Part shown: positions 1 through 11,230 of the stretch, piece by piece
Position numbering within the stretch: the stretch's first letter is position 1
How the letters are laid out: every line of letters starts with the position of its first letter
Source of the DNA: Rhodamnia argentea
Lineage: Eukaryota > Streptophyta > Magnoliopsida > Myrtales > Myrtaceae
Direction: 5' to 3'
Length of the DNA: 64,000 nt
Assembly (NCBI RefSeq): GCF_020921035.1
Contig: NC_063160.1
Span: forward strand, 16,953,095 to 17,017,094
Made by a program: the position numbers and the translations under genes
The notes under the pieces: generated by a model
Database searches by the model: none
What the model saw: the letters and a program-made list of their open reading frames with translations, nothing else
Told to the model about the DNA's origin: nothing

Positions 1-104
1 ATCATGTTGCAACAGAGCACAATGAGAAGTTAGATTGTTAACTTTAATGGATCTCATCGGTGTGGGGATACTTATGGAGATACCATGTGAAAATTTTCTG
101 TTAG

Positions 105-1496
105 GCTAGAGGTGACCAAGGAAATGATTCAGCTTCCATAAGCACTAGCAATGGGGCGGATCCTTCATTGCTCGAAATACCATCTAGACAGGAGGATGAG
201 CTGACTGGATTCTCAGTAAACAACAGCTATGGAGATTCTGGGAAAATCAAACCTGAGATGTTGGATAAATCAGCACATGGAGATTCTCACTGGAGTGTTT
301 CTATGCAAAGACACAATGAAGGTGACTTAGAGCCCAGTGAAAAGTTAATGGAAAACTATTGCATTGATTGTCTGTTATAATCTCATCTGTGTACTTGCTG
401 ATCTAATATAGGCTGTGGATCTCAGTCAAAGCAAAGAATATCTAACCATATTGATTCTGAGCATCATGTCTGTGATACCAAGACAGTGGAATTATCCAAG
501 ACATCTGTCCCAGTGGGTGATAATAAACAAGAAACATCAGTGGAGATGCCTATGAGTCGGATACATCTTTCCAACAAGGAGAGGCTTCTTCTACGTAAGC
601 AAGCCCTCAGGATGAGAAAACGTCCAGTGCTGGCAGTAGGTATTCTACTTGGCATTCCTGTAGATATTAAACTAAATTGTTTTCATGCCGGGTATGCTCT
701 ATTGCAGTTGTTATCATTTTACATCTTGCTAATCAAGGTTAGAAAGTGTTTTACTGCAGCTGTTAAGTATTTTACTACTTATCCTTCAGTTTCCGAACTG
801 TTTGAAGCTTGGTTCCTTCTAATTGTTATATACACGACACATGGTATGTCACATGCTTGTAGTATATGAAAACAAACAATTAAGGAGTTTTTGTAAGTTA
901 TGTTGTCTATTGTAATTTATTTCAAATCAGGCTACAGCTCATAGCATTTAGCTCTGGGTTATCAAACCTGATGGAGTCATTTCTTTTTTATGTTTTCCGA
1001 ATTTGTTTTGTCAATGATATTGCTGTCATTTTTTTCAGGGAGAAGCAACATTGTGAGCGGTGTAGCCAAAACGATTAAGATGCATTTTCAGAAGCACCCT
1101 CTAGCTATAGTTAATCTAAAGGGAAGAGCTAAAGGGACATCAATCCAGGAGCTGGTTTTCAAGCTGGAGGTCTGTGGAGCAAGCCCTTTGATCTCCCTTT
1201 TTGTCTTATCTCAGACTTAGCTTATAATTAAGTAGCTCACTCACGATTGTTATTCTGTGTTATTACAGCAAGCCACAGGTGCCATTCTCATCTCTCAGGA
1301 GCCAAATAAGGTCATACTTTATCGTGGTTGGGGAGCTGATGTGGAATCGAGCTTTTCTCACAACAAAGGGAGGGAAGCGAGTAAATTTTCGGAGAAGTTG
1401 GGGCAACCTCACCCTCTTGTATCACCTGAGCTTATGGCAGCCATCAAACTTGAATGTGGATTGCCGTCCAACCATGAGGAAAGGGCGATTCCATAG
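105..1496 (+). CDS. CFM2: CRM-domain (CRS1-YhbY) splicing factor, C-terminal exons, CFM2-like (5' part outside window)
   Basis: Four exons join in one frame: 105-321, 412-639, 1039-1169 and 1269-1496, with a TAG stop at the end. All junctions are GT-AG, and the first exon opens after an AG at 103-104, so the gene starts upstream of the window. The last three exons encode a complete CRM domain. It opens with LSNKERLLLRKQALRMRKRP, has the G-R-S-N loop in the position of the family's GxxG RNA-binding loop, and ends with ATGAILISQEPNKVILYRG. A short tail with VSPELMAAIKLECGL follows. CRM proteins bind group II introns in plastids (some in mitochondria) and promote splicing. The CFM2 call rests on this being the last domain of a longer protein and on PIG-N lying nearby, as I recall for the Arabidopsis pair At3g01370/At3g01380. 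The CRM call is firm; the paralogue is less so. Confidence 0.8.
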
Positions 1497-3232
1497 AGTG
1501 GAACTTCTCTTGAAGGTATTTCCATTGTCTATTATGTCTGATCAATGGCATTTTACAGCAAATTAGCTGAGCATTGGCTCATCTTCCATCTGGTCACGGA
1601 GCCAAAGTTTTGAGGAATCGGATGGATCTTCAAGACAATCTTATTCAGAGATTTTTTTTTTGGACGGAATCTTATTCAGAGATTCAATCTGTGGGAATTT
1701 GCCAACTAGGGCATATCACGCAAATTGATGATCCCTAGGTGCAGTCATGTTGCTATTGCTGATTGCTGACCTTAACTATGCGCGATTATCACCTGTTCTA
1801 CACTTTGCCTCTGATTGTAAGGTTGACCAAGTGAGTGCACAAATGCCAGAATCACACAGGTTACTGAGGTTTTCTTGGTCTTCCATCTACATGTGATTTC
1901 TCCAAATTTCCAGGCCAAGCTAAGAGAAGCAAATGATCCGATGTCTGTTTCGCTGCTTATGTGGGTGATGGGTGGAAATATCAAGCAGGGTCAAGCTGGC
2001 TCTGGTTTTGCTTCGCATGTGAGCATGTAAGCAGGGCGATGCTGAACGTAGAAGCTAGCCTTTTATTCGATTCTCCAAAATGATTTTATCTGCTAATGGA
2101 GGGTAGTGTATGCGTAACCATACAATTTGTATGACATTTCGTAGCTAAAGACTGTTCCGAGTTTGGGAGTGCGGCCGCAAGATAGTTATGAGATAAGACG
2201 CACAGTGTCCATTAGAATATTAATGTCCAGAACCCAATATGCACTTTTGTCCTAACTCCTACAGAGAATTTATTAAAGAGAGCATTATCTACCATATATT
2301 GGGGCTATTTAGATAATAAAAATAATATTTTGGTAACTACAAACCCATCCTTTGATTTCTTGAAACCTCTTCAAGCACTGCAAAGTTTGGTTTCATGTTG
2401 ATAGGAAAATCCCATGTCTTTTTTGGGAAATGCGAACAACCAAAATAAAATTGTAATCAAAGTATAACAATAGCTCAACAAATATCAACAGTTACGTGAT
2501 GACAATATGACTCTGTCCAGGTACTTCAAGCATGGTTTGACATCTTGGTTCGGCAGTTGAATATCGTATGCTGCAAAAGCTACGAAATAATCTTAAATGC
2601 AAAGCTTTATTAGTCGAGCAACGTTGCAAGCTTAAAATCTGGATGAAAACTCGTGGCGCGAGAAAACAAACTCGTGGACTATAACCCTAGTTGAATAAAA
2701 ATTCTCAGACAAATTTAAGCAGCACTAAAAGACAACGAACCTAAAACATGCTAAAGTTGCAACAGATTCATGCGTTATTGTAGTGTCGGCTCGAGTTCAT
2801 TTATGTGGCGTGATTAGTTCGTATTTCCCTGCGTGAAAAACACAGTACTATGTCATAACACGCATAATTATGTTATAATTAGGAAATGTAGAAGACCAAA
2901 GAAAAAAAAAAGGACTGAAAACAGTTCAACCTTGCAACCCTCACAAGAAGTATGAACACAAATGAGAAATTTCACTACCTTGAGGAAATTACCTAATAGT
3001 CCTGTTTGTGAAAGCGCAGAAAAACCATGGATTCAAGCAATGAGATTTAGACTACAAAAGTCAAAACACCAAAATGAGGGAGGAAAGAAAAGGGGAGAAG
3101 AAGCTAAAAGGGGAAAGGGAAAAGGAAAGGAAGACAATGATCTCATCACTCGAATGCTGATCCAGCGGCTTTTGCTTCTTTCATCACACGTTCACAACCT
3201 GCAAAAAACGCTCTCCCTCATCTGAATCAACA

Positions 3233-3237
<5 letters not shown>

Positions 3238-3268
<31 letters not shown>
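3238..3268. repeat. (CT)n microsatellite
   Basis: About fifteen uninterrupted CT dinucleotides, followed by a GA-rich run. A second CT run lies at 3621-3641 just after a TATAAG motif. Such pyrimidine runs are common in plant promoters and 5' leaders, but no recognised gene follows here. Confidence 0.85.
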
Positions 3269-3271
<3 letters not shown>

Positions 3272-3416
3272 ACAAGCTGGGGGAGAGGGAGAAAGAGAGA
3301 GGAGGCACGCAGAACGAAGCTTTGAATGTCTGCATCATCCTCACTTTCAACGCCACGCCCTGGAAAGATAGAAAGGGAACTCGAAAAGAGGAGGAGCCAT
3401 CTTCTTCATCATCATC

Positions 3417-3608
3417 ATGATGTCCACGAGCACGACCTGCATCGCTTTCTCCGTCGCCATGATTGTTCCCCACCCCTTCTTCCTCTATTCTCTCTTCAAC
3501 CACTTCCCCGCATCCCCATCATTTATCGCTTCCCAACGAGATACAGCTCCAACCAGCTACAAGAACCAAGCGTGGGGATCATACGCTGAAGACACGCATC
3601 CTCCTTGA
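3417..3608 (+). CDS. Candidate small secreted or membrane peptide ORF (63 aa), unrecognised
   Basis: I do not recognise this ORF. The first third is hydrophobic (CIAFSVAMIVPHPFFLYSLF), which could be a signal peptide or a membrane segment. It is followed by a polar, proline-containing tail ending AWGSYAEDTHPP. It lies just after a CT-rich leader-like stretch and starts with ATG ATG. Overlapping ORFs exist in the other two frames, so a chance ORF is quite possible. There is no paralogue elsewhere in the window. Confidence 0.2.
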   Translation: MMSTSTTCIAFSVAMIVPHPFFLYSLFNHFPASPSFIASQRDTAPTSYKNQAWGSYAEDTHPP

Positions 3609-3854
3609 TATAAGATTTAATCTCTCTCTCTCTCTCTCTCCCTGAAGCTTTCTGGTTTTCTTGTTCTTGGGTTGGTTTTTCTCCTACTTCTTCTCTTTGG
3701 GGAATCAAGCATCTTGGTCCGATGGTTCGCTAGATCCATAAAAATTCTGCTCTGCGTTTGTTGTGCTGTGTGTTCTTCTTCTTCTTCTTCTTCTTTTTTA
3801 CCAGGTTAAAAGGGTAGACATGCATCTGTACCACCCTCTGGTAGTACTGCCTAT

Positions 3855-4158
3855 CTTGATTAGGGTTTCTGGTTTGTGGGGTTTGCTTATAGATCTGTAA
3901 GAACGCTTCTCTAGTAATGACAACTTCAGTTTTTTTTTTTCCTCCCTTTCTTTCGTAAAAACATACTTATGATGTTTAGATCTTGTTATACACTGTTGTT
4001 TTCTTCTTGATGAGGGTTTCTGATTAGTGGGGTTTTGCTTAGACATCTGTAAGAACGCTTCTCTAGTTAGAGTAACTTCATTTTTTTTTTCTTTTACTTT
4101 TCTTAGATTCTTAACTTATGTTGTTAGATCCTGTGAAACACTGTTTATCCTCTCGATT
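3855..4158 (+). repeat. Diverged direct duplication of about 150 bp
   Basis: Copy 1 (about 3855-4005) and copy 2 (about 4006-4158) share the order GATtAGGGTTTCTG, GTGGGGTTT-GCTTA, ATCTGTAAGAACGCTTCTCT, a T-tract, then TTAGATC-TGT-A-ACACTGTT. The unit resembles a plant 5'-leader intron (ATCTGTAAG, T-rich tracts). No downstream coding exon was recognised, so its role is unknown. Confidence 0.65.
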
Positions 4159-5182
4159 AGCAGCAGTTCTTGTAACATACCTCGACATGGATCTGTCATC
4201 TGTGCCTTTCTAATTATGAACAACCTGGGTTTTTGCTAAAGAGTTTAATGATTGATTCACGATTCATTTCATAGTCAGAAAAAAAAAAAAACCCTAATCA
4301 CACCGTCTGGAGCGGAGGTTCGGATTCATGTGGCAGTGATTGTTGACCTTCTCTTTGTGTTGCTCATCATCGTTTCACACGTGATCTGCTTTCGCTTTTA
4401 CTGGATTCATCATTATAATTTCTTCTGGAAAAAGTATGGAACCTCCTTCATCTGATTAAATGCCTTAAGTAACTGACTCCAATGAACTCTCGCAAGACAT
4501 TTCCTAGACTAATAGAGCATAAACCCCCCCCCCCTTTTTTTTTTTGGCTTTTGTTATATAGAGCAAGAACTTCAAAATGGCTATGGCTTTTTAAGAGAGT
4601 ATTTGCTTCATGAAAAAACTGATTTGAATTTTTTTTTTAAATATCGTTTACGTAATTATTAAAACGCAATTTGTTGTCCTAAAGAAGATGGTTTTAATTA
4701 ATTATTTATTTCAAATGATACTGTGTGATTTTTTTAATTAAATTTTTTTTGTGAAACAAACGAAATATAAGGTAATGATTTCTTTCCTTTGTTTTTTCTC
4801 TCGTGAACTGTCCATTTTTACCATTTTATGAGGCTTTAGTTCATACTTTACATAATGTACAACATGTCACATCTATCGTATCAGTTGTCCTCCGCCTTCA
4901 TTTTTTCAATGAATTCATCATTCTAAAGGAATCATGTGTCTTTTCCATAATTTGAAGCTCTTCGTCCATTCATATCTTCTCATAATACGTGTCCGTAATT
5001 TCCACATCTCATGGCTTTTTGAAAAAATTGGGTTGAAGCAAGGAGCGATCAGTTCTCGTTACGATACCTCATTTAGAAATTGGAAATTGAATTGAAAGGA
5101 CCGTTTTTTAGTTTTTAATATTGAAAACCAGCGGATTTTCGGACGGTCCAATGGAAACAATTTGACATATTAATTAATTAAA

Positions 5183-6669
5183 GGGAAAATTTTAAAAAAG
5201 AGTCCAAAATATCCTCGTTTTTTCAAATAAGGGCATGAAGTGAACTTCGTTTTAAATGAAGGGTCGAAGGGCTCAAATTATTTCAAAAAAAAGGCCTAAC
5301 TGAATGGTATTTTTGTCTTTTAATTTTTTATTTTTTTTTATGTTTATCTTTTTGCCTTTTCTTTTCTATTTTTCTTTTTCTTTTTTCCCCTCCCCTCCTA
5401 TTCATCATCTCCCCCGGCATGTCTTCTTCATGGGGATGTCGCCAAAAGACATGCACCAACGCCTTCACCTATCGGAGCCACCTTCTCTTGCTGTTGCCAA
5501 CATCTTGATTAGATCCGCCTAGACCGACACCTCCTAGTTGCTGCTTTGTTGCCGTGAAACTCTATTCGCTTCACCGCCGTTGTCGTCCTCAACATTGGGC
5601 TCTATTGGCTGCTCTGTGTCGACTAAGCTGCTATGACGGATCCCGGTGACCCGTATGAGCCGCGACGCTACTTGCTGCCCAATGATGACACCACCTCCAA
5701 TCGCGATCGATCCTTGCCTCGTGACCAACGTCGGAGCTTTTGCTCTCTCTTTCGTCTTGCTCATCTCTGCCGCTGAGCCCCCTGGTTTCTTGGCTAAAAG
5801 AGACGAGAGAGGACAGGCCGGACCAGCTATACGATGAGTGGTAATGAAAGCGGCAGGTCGAAATTCGGACGCAGGTGAGCACCGGGACTCCCCCAGCTGC
5901 TTTTCACCAACAATGCCATTGGACTCTTTCTTCGGTCGTCATCGCGCAGCCGTTGTTGGCGCCTTCCACCAGCACGCAACTTTCGTCATCCATACCAGTA
6001 TGGTTAGGCCCGAGTCATCTGGTCAACTGCCACACGATCCATCCCAATTTTCAGACGCAAAAAAGGAAAAAATATAAAGAAAAGAAGTTGCAGATTCGAG
6101 CACGAGTACAAATCCTTCTTCTCCTCCCCATCTCACGATCTCATTTCCTCCAAATCCCGTCCTGCCGCCTCTATTTCATCTCTCGCGACAACGCCGCATT
6201 AGCTTGAATCGTGACTGCAATCCATGGCGTCCTCTACCGTGATTCCGCCACCTTCGACATCCTTCGTCACCAGCAAGGTGAGGGGGCCCTCGCTCGACGC
6301 TGGCTCGAGTGAGGGCAGGTTGATGCCGCCCAGGTAAAGGCGTTTGTGGCCGTGGTGATTGGCGTCGACCACAGGAGAAGGTGGCTCCGACAAGTAAAGG
6401 CGTTGGTGTAGGTCTTTCGGCGACGTCCCCACGAAGAAGACGTGTGGGGGGAGATGATGAACAAGAGGTGAGGGGAGGGGAAAAAAAAAAAAAAAAAAAA
6501 AAAAGGTAAAAAGAAAAACATAGAAAAAAGTAAAGGGCAAAAATACCCTTCAACTAAGCCCATCTTTTAAATAATTTGAGCACTTTAGGCCCTTATTTGA
6601 AACAAAATTTACTTCGGACCCTTATTTGAAAAAATGAGGATACTTTGGGCTCTCTTTTCAAATTTTCCC
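5183..6669. mobile_element. Non-autonomous Mutator-like fold-back element with 9-bp TSD
   Basis: Terminal inverted repeats of about 300 bp begin GGGAAAATTTTAAAAA on the left and end TTTTCAAATTTTCCC on the right. The arms (about 5183-5490 and 6372-6669) both carry the AAATAAGGGC-TGAAGT motif and a segment with CGGAGCCACCTTCTC. The element is flanked by a perfect 9-bp duplication TTAATTAAA (5174-5182 and 6670-6678), the usual size for Mutator-like elements. The GC-richer core (about 5495-6370) could be captured host sequence, but I recognise no gene in it. The right arm holds a 24-base A-tract at about 6481-6504. Confidence 0.88.
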
Positions 6670-6678
6670 TTAATTAAA

Positions 6679-7347
6679 TTTACATTGAAAAAAAAATAGC
6701 CGTTATATTATTAGATTTACATTTAACAATTAAATAACTAATAATCGGTTTGGTCCGGGTAATCTAATTCCCCTCAAAATCGGGAACCCGATCGAAAATT
6801 ATCAATTTCAATTTTATGGAACTAAATCGAACCGGTCCAATTATCGATTTCAATTTTATGAAACCAGACTGAGCCGGTCCATCTTGCTGACACCCCTAGT
6901 TGAAGTGGAGAGAGTCCTGAGGCGGCACCCCCATCACTCCCAACTCCTCCCATCACGCCGAATTTGACAAGTTATCCGCAAGTTGTTCGGATCATTCTCG
7001 AAAATCGAGATCAAAAGCTTTAGTCTTATCTTTTCGTGATTAACATCGGGCCGCTAGCAGGATCTTTCTTTTTAAATTTTGGGCGTGTTTCAAATTTGAC
7101 TCATGGGGGTGCGATATCCTACGCATAAGAATTGACGCGGAATGATACGAGTTCGATGACGCGGCTGAAATCGCCGGAGTGGATTTGGGCTCGATTCGGG
7201 CCTTGAATGAGAATGAACATCACGAGATTTGTATAAGGCCCGGTGAGGAGCGTCGATGTTGGGCCGAAAAGCCCAATAAAATCGGGGCGTGGATTTGAAC
7301 CATGAAAGTCTCAAAGCTTAATTAAAAGAATAAACAGAAAAGTTCGA
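6679..7347. other. Intergenic with a degenerate repeat
   Basis: From about 6735 to 6900 the sequence repeats TCGATTTCAATTTTATG and CCGGTCC motifs and ends GACACCCCTAG. That is typical of old hAT-like elements in plant genomes, but no target duplication was found. The rest, up to the SAP gene tail, shows nothing I can name. Confidence 0.35.
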
Positions 7348-8050
7348 TCAACAGGCTTTGATGGTCGGAGTGCTCGGCGGAGACGATGGAGCCCGCTCCT
7401 TCATACCGCACGCCTCCGCGCCCCTCGACGCCAGCGCCGCCATGAACTTCTCATTCCACCGCCCTCCCACTTCGGGCGCCGCCGCCCGCTCCGCAGCCGT
7501 GGTCGGCTGGGAAACGGTGCCTGAGGCACACCTTGAGTCCGCACGCCTTGCACGTGCTGGTGTTGGAGAACGTCAGCACCTCCCGGCAACGGCGCACGGG
7601 GCACGCCGGCTTCTTCTTCTTCTTCCTCGGGTCGCAGTCCCCGGACCCCTCGTGCCTCTCCAGGGCCGTCTTCTCGTCTTCCCCGGTGGTCTCGATCGCC
7701 GCCGAACAGGCCTCGCAGACGACGACCCTCCGGCTCCGGTGGTCCGATTCCGGGCACTCGTGGGACTTGTACGACCTGTGCTCCACACAAAACACCTGCA
7801 CACAATCGGTTCCTCCCCACGTCAATTGCAATTCAAACCTCGAAAAATTAAAAAAAAAAACGGAAAATCTTCTTTCTGGTACAAAATTCATAAGGAATTG
7901 CTCCATGATCCGTCGCAAAGTGATCGAGGTGTCGCGATCAATTACCTTACGACAACCATCGCAGGTGAAAGGAAGGAAATCGAGGAGATTGCAATCCGGG
8001 TTCTGGCAATGCCTCCCCAAATCTGGGAAAGCCTCCGTTCCTCCTCCCAT
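7348..8050 (-). CDS. Stress-associated AN1 zinc-finger protein (SAP12/13-like), tail frameshifted
   Basis: Two exons: 8050-7946 and 7795 down to about 7451, separated by a 150-nt GT-AG intron. The start at 8050 is the family start [12 protein letters not shown]. Two AN1 zinc fingers follow: C-x4-C ... FTCDGC ... [14 protein letters not shown], and [10 protein letters not shown] ... [20 protein letters not shown]. The basic stretch [10 protein letters not shown] lies between them. As read, the frame ends at 7451. A family-like tail beginning [14 protein letters not shown] lies in the next frame and runs to a TGA at 7348-7350, so a one-base indel sits near 7455-7475. SAPs act in stress responses, some as ubiquitin ligases or redox sensors. 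Both fingers are intact, so function may survive. Confidence 0.85.
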
Positions 8051-8470
8051 TCTCTCTTCTCTCTGATTACACTGATCGGGCCTGAAGCTGCTGAAATTCG
8101 AGGGGATTCTTGTTATGTTTTTCGAGTTTGACGAGGGTTGAAATTGAATTGGAGTCGGAGACGAAGAGGATTCCTCCGGTTGGGTCGAGTATTTGAAGAA
8201 GAGGCGGTGGTCGGCGGAGGAGCTCGAGCTGGCTTGGCGCCGAAGACAAAAAAAAAAAAAACAGCCGCTCTTGACTTGCGCCGCGGGAAATCTCCTCCCT
8301 CTTGGCTTCTCCTCCTCGGATGTTTCCAGGCCCACGAGAAAAGCTGCACGACGTCATGCTTGATCTCACGCGGCCCACTCGTTTTCCGCCCCACCCCCAA
8401 AAAAAAAAAAAAAAACGCTTCCCAATCGTTTTCAGCCACGTCAGCCATCCTCCGTCTCCATTCCATTACA
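8051..8470 (-). promoter_or_regulatory. Upstream/leader region of the SAP gene
   Basis: This stretch precedes the SAP start. The frame stays open upstream of the ATG, but nothing there resembles the family, so I treat it as 5' leader and promoter. It contains long A-tracts at 8249-8261 and 8399-8415. No clear TATA box was fixed. Confidence 0.35.
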
Positions 8471-8474
8471 TATG

Positions 8475-8985
8475 CGGTTAGTCTAATTTATCAATTCAAT
8501 CTTAAATATTTTGATTTTTTCATTTCAATTTTAAATCTTGTCACATTTGATCGATTGGGTTTATCCAGCCAATTTTGATCGAAAATTTACCACATGCACA
8601 CCGACCGTCCTACATAGCCCTATTGATATTGACGTGGACAAATTTTAATAAACATTTTTATTTTTTTTTTTTTTTCATTTCTTTGCTTTTTTTTTTTCTT
8701 TTTTTTCTTAGCGGTCAGCGTCGGGCCAACAAAGGTAAAAAGGATAAAAAAAATTTCAAAAAATATTAAAATATCATTAAAAATTATCTACATCAACGCC
8801 GGCCGTGCACATAGGACGATCGGTGTCCACATCACTGATTTTCGGTCAAAATAAGCTAGATGGACTCAATTGGCCAAAAGTGAAAAAGGTTTAGGATTGA
8901 ATTGGCCAAAAGTGAAAAATATTTAGGACTGAATTAACAAAAATGAGATATATATTAGGACTTCTTGGAAAATTTTATCTAGTTC
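8475..8985. mobile_element. MITE-like inverted-repeat element, family B copy 1
   Basis: The left arm (TTCAATCTTAAATATTTTGA ... CCAATTTTGATCGAAAATTTACCA ... CACCGACCGTCCTA) matches the reverse complement of the right arm (TAGGACGATCGGTGTCCAC ... TTTTCGGTCAAAATAAGCT ... TTTAGGACTGAATTAACA). The centre is T-rich. Similar ends occur at 19180-20636 and 25172-27996. The ends are degraded and no target duplication was confirmed. Confidence 0.65.
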
Positions 8986-10600
8986 TTCATGTAACCTAAC
9001 CGAACAATTTCAATTTTTCATCCTCAAGTATATTTAATTAATTTTCATCTTCTCGATAATGATGTCATAATATAGCAGACTTATTTTTAGCAGGTTTTTA
9101 TCATTTAATAAATACTAAAATCTAATAAATAGATATTTGATTTAATCACATGATACAAGTTTATGACATTATACAAATGGAAATTCCCCTGACAAAAAGA
9201 AAGGAAGGAAAAAGAAAAGGGCAAAAAGACAAAGCTAGAGGAAAAGAGGGCTTTCATCATGTTATGGCCATGAGGAATCCAATACCCAGCTCCACCACTA
9301 TTCTCAGGAATGGAAAAGAGTCTCACTTGCAAAATTCGTAGGTATACGGACGACATACGATTCCGTATATGTGAAGGATTTGGCTTATTGTAATGAGTAT
9401 TGTTCATATCTTGTCTGATGGACCGTCTCAATATCGTAATAAATTAGCTTATATTTAGGTGATCGTGATCCATAGTTAAGATTACAATCATTGTTTATAT
9501 GGTGGCAAAATTTGGAAGTAGCTATCCTCATAACTCACAATTAGACTTCTCATTTGTGCACTACTGCACTTAATTGGCAATTCTATAAAGTAGAGGAAGC
9601 TTTTGGCATTATATGTCTTGAAAAACGGAGTTTAATTTTCGTGTTGGGAGTCGATAAACAATGTTAACAATTTTTCAGATAGCGCCGGTCACGAAAAGTA
9701 GAAAGGAAATATGTTAAATCAATCATTCGTGAGCGACTTACCTGCAAGCTTTTTAGACAAATCAAAAGTTTTTTCGTACTTCAAAATTACCGACTACTTT
9801 AATAATGTAGGGGCCTCAAATTTTATTGCTTACCAAGTCGTGAGAGTCATATACTTCTGTCAGAAATTAGCAATCTTAACTTGACTGGTGTGATAGCACT
9901 CATCAGGTTTCGATGCCAACTTGTTTCGGTTACTTACCAACATTTTATCTTTCCTTGGTTTGGAAAAGTACGAATGTTTGTGAATTATCCCAAGATTATT
10001 TTGACAAGATGCCGCATTTGGCTCACCAATGCTTTCGAAGTTACTAAATTTAATTCGATATTACTAATTTTAATGTGATTGATGTACCAATTTTTCCCGT
10101 CTTAGGTATTTGCACTTAATGAAATTGGTTCCTAAGCTGTTAACGGGCGCCTTGGATCAAGAAGTTGCCGGTCACCTTTTCGTTACCAACACACCGTTTG
10201 ACCGTCACCAACAAACTCATCAATTTTTCGCAATGAAATTGGGTCCCGATCTTTTCCGTATGGAATCCTAGGGACATGTTTCTATAAATGATTGTAGCCT
10301 CCCTCTTCGGATATGAAATCGATCATTGGCGGTGCTTGCAAAAACGTGAGCCACGATTCGATTCGGCCCGACCCGATTAGTACGTCAGCCTCGAGCTTAA
10401 TTTGGTAAAATCCATTAAAACCAAAAAGAAGCTTCGTTTCAAAATCACACAATCTTCTTTCTATTAAAAGCAAGGGTTTAGATAAAAAGTCTTCCAGACC
10501 GCCATAGATATGAAAAAAGCGAAACATGCCCATTTGTAAAGCTGGGGAAGCAATCAAAGATGGCCATGCCCATAAACAACCAATTAGCAAAATATAGAGA
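8986..10600. other. Intergenic, nothing recognised
   Basis: AT-rich DNA with short ORFs only. I found no protein similarity, transposon ends or RNA gene. Confidence 0.5.
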
Positions 10601-11230
10601 AATTTAATTATATAATTAATCCTAAATCTTTTTTTTACATTAGTAACTTTTGCATTGGATTTAGTCCTTTACCAGCCGGTATTAATATTTTAATAATTTT
10701 TGATTTCTTTGATTTTTTTTTTTTTTATTTTTTCTTCCCTTCCTGTTCTTGCTTAACTTTTCTTCGCCTATTTTTTATACAGAAGAAGAACCCGAACCAG
10801 CTGAACTAGACCCATGTTCAACAAGACGAACCCAAACCCAAACCCCATCGTCTCCGCCTTCGCCTCACCCGCGCACCTCCTCGTCGCAACCGTCGCCGCG
10901 CCACCACCGTGGGTCTTCATGTTGAAGGCCGCAGCACCGATCCACTTCACGCACAACTGCGTGTTCGCTGGACCTTGGCGAGGCTCTCGCCGGCCTCGCT
11001 ATGGCAGGGCCGCACGACGCCTAGCCTTGATCTAGTGATCGGCCTTTCCCGGACCGGATGAGAAGCTGTCGTTTGGCGGGGAAAGGGGAAGGGAAGAAAA
11101 AAATTGAAAAAAAGGGGAAAAAATAAAAAAAAAATTCATGAAAAATTCATTAGAAATCAAAAAATTTTTAAAAATGTTATGTTATGGGGAAAATCATAGA
11201 AAAAAATCGGATGTTTAACATTGCAAAGGT
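10600..11230. mobile_element. Possible degenerate family B-like element with GC-rich core
   Basis: T-rich DNA with TTAATCCTAAATCTTTTTTTT and GGATTTAGTCC at the left and A-rich DNA with AAAATCATAGAAAAAA at the right enclose a GC-rich core (about 10800-11080). The layout resembles the family B elements, but the arms are too decayed to prove pairing. The core ORF (10814-11035) is not recognisable. Confidence 0.25.

Larger units (their letters stand above)
1497..5173. other. Intergenic: CRM gene 3' region, then AT-rich DNA
   Basis: The 3' untranslated part of the CRM gene probably reaches about 2050. From there to about 3230 I see no coding signal or transposon ends. A CT-rich stretch, a small ORF and a duplicated segment between 3234 and 4160 are listed separately. 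From 4456 to 5173 the DNA is AT-rich and I see nothing in it. Confidence 0.5.

Noticed and set aside
370-411. A 42-nt intron after NYCID in the CRM gene
   Set aside because: Too short for plant splicing. The donor at 322 gives a 90-nt intron with the same phase and was chosen instead.
6176-6563. Minus-strand ORFs starting with runs of Phe
   Set aside because: The Phe run is the A-tract of a transposon arm read in reverse; all three frames are open only because of it.
7358-8131. Long plus-strand ORF (257 codons) over the SAP gene
   Set aside because: It is the GC-rich antisense shadow of the AN1 zinc-finger gene, whose motifs and intron are clear on the minus strand.
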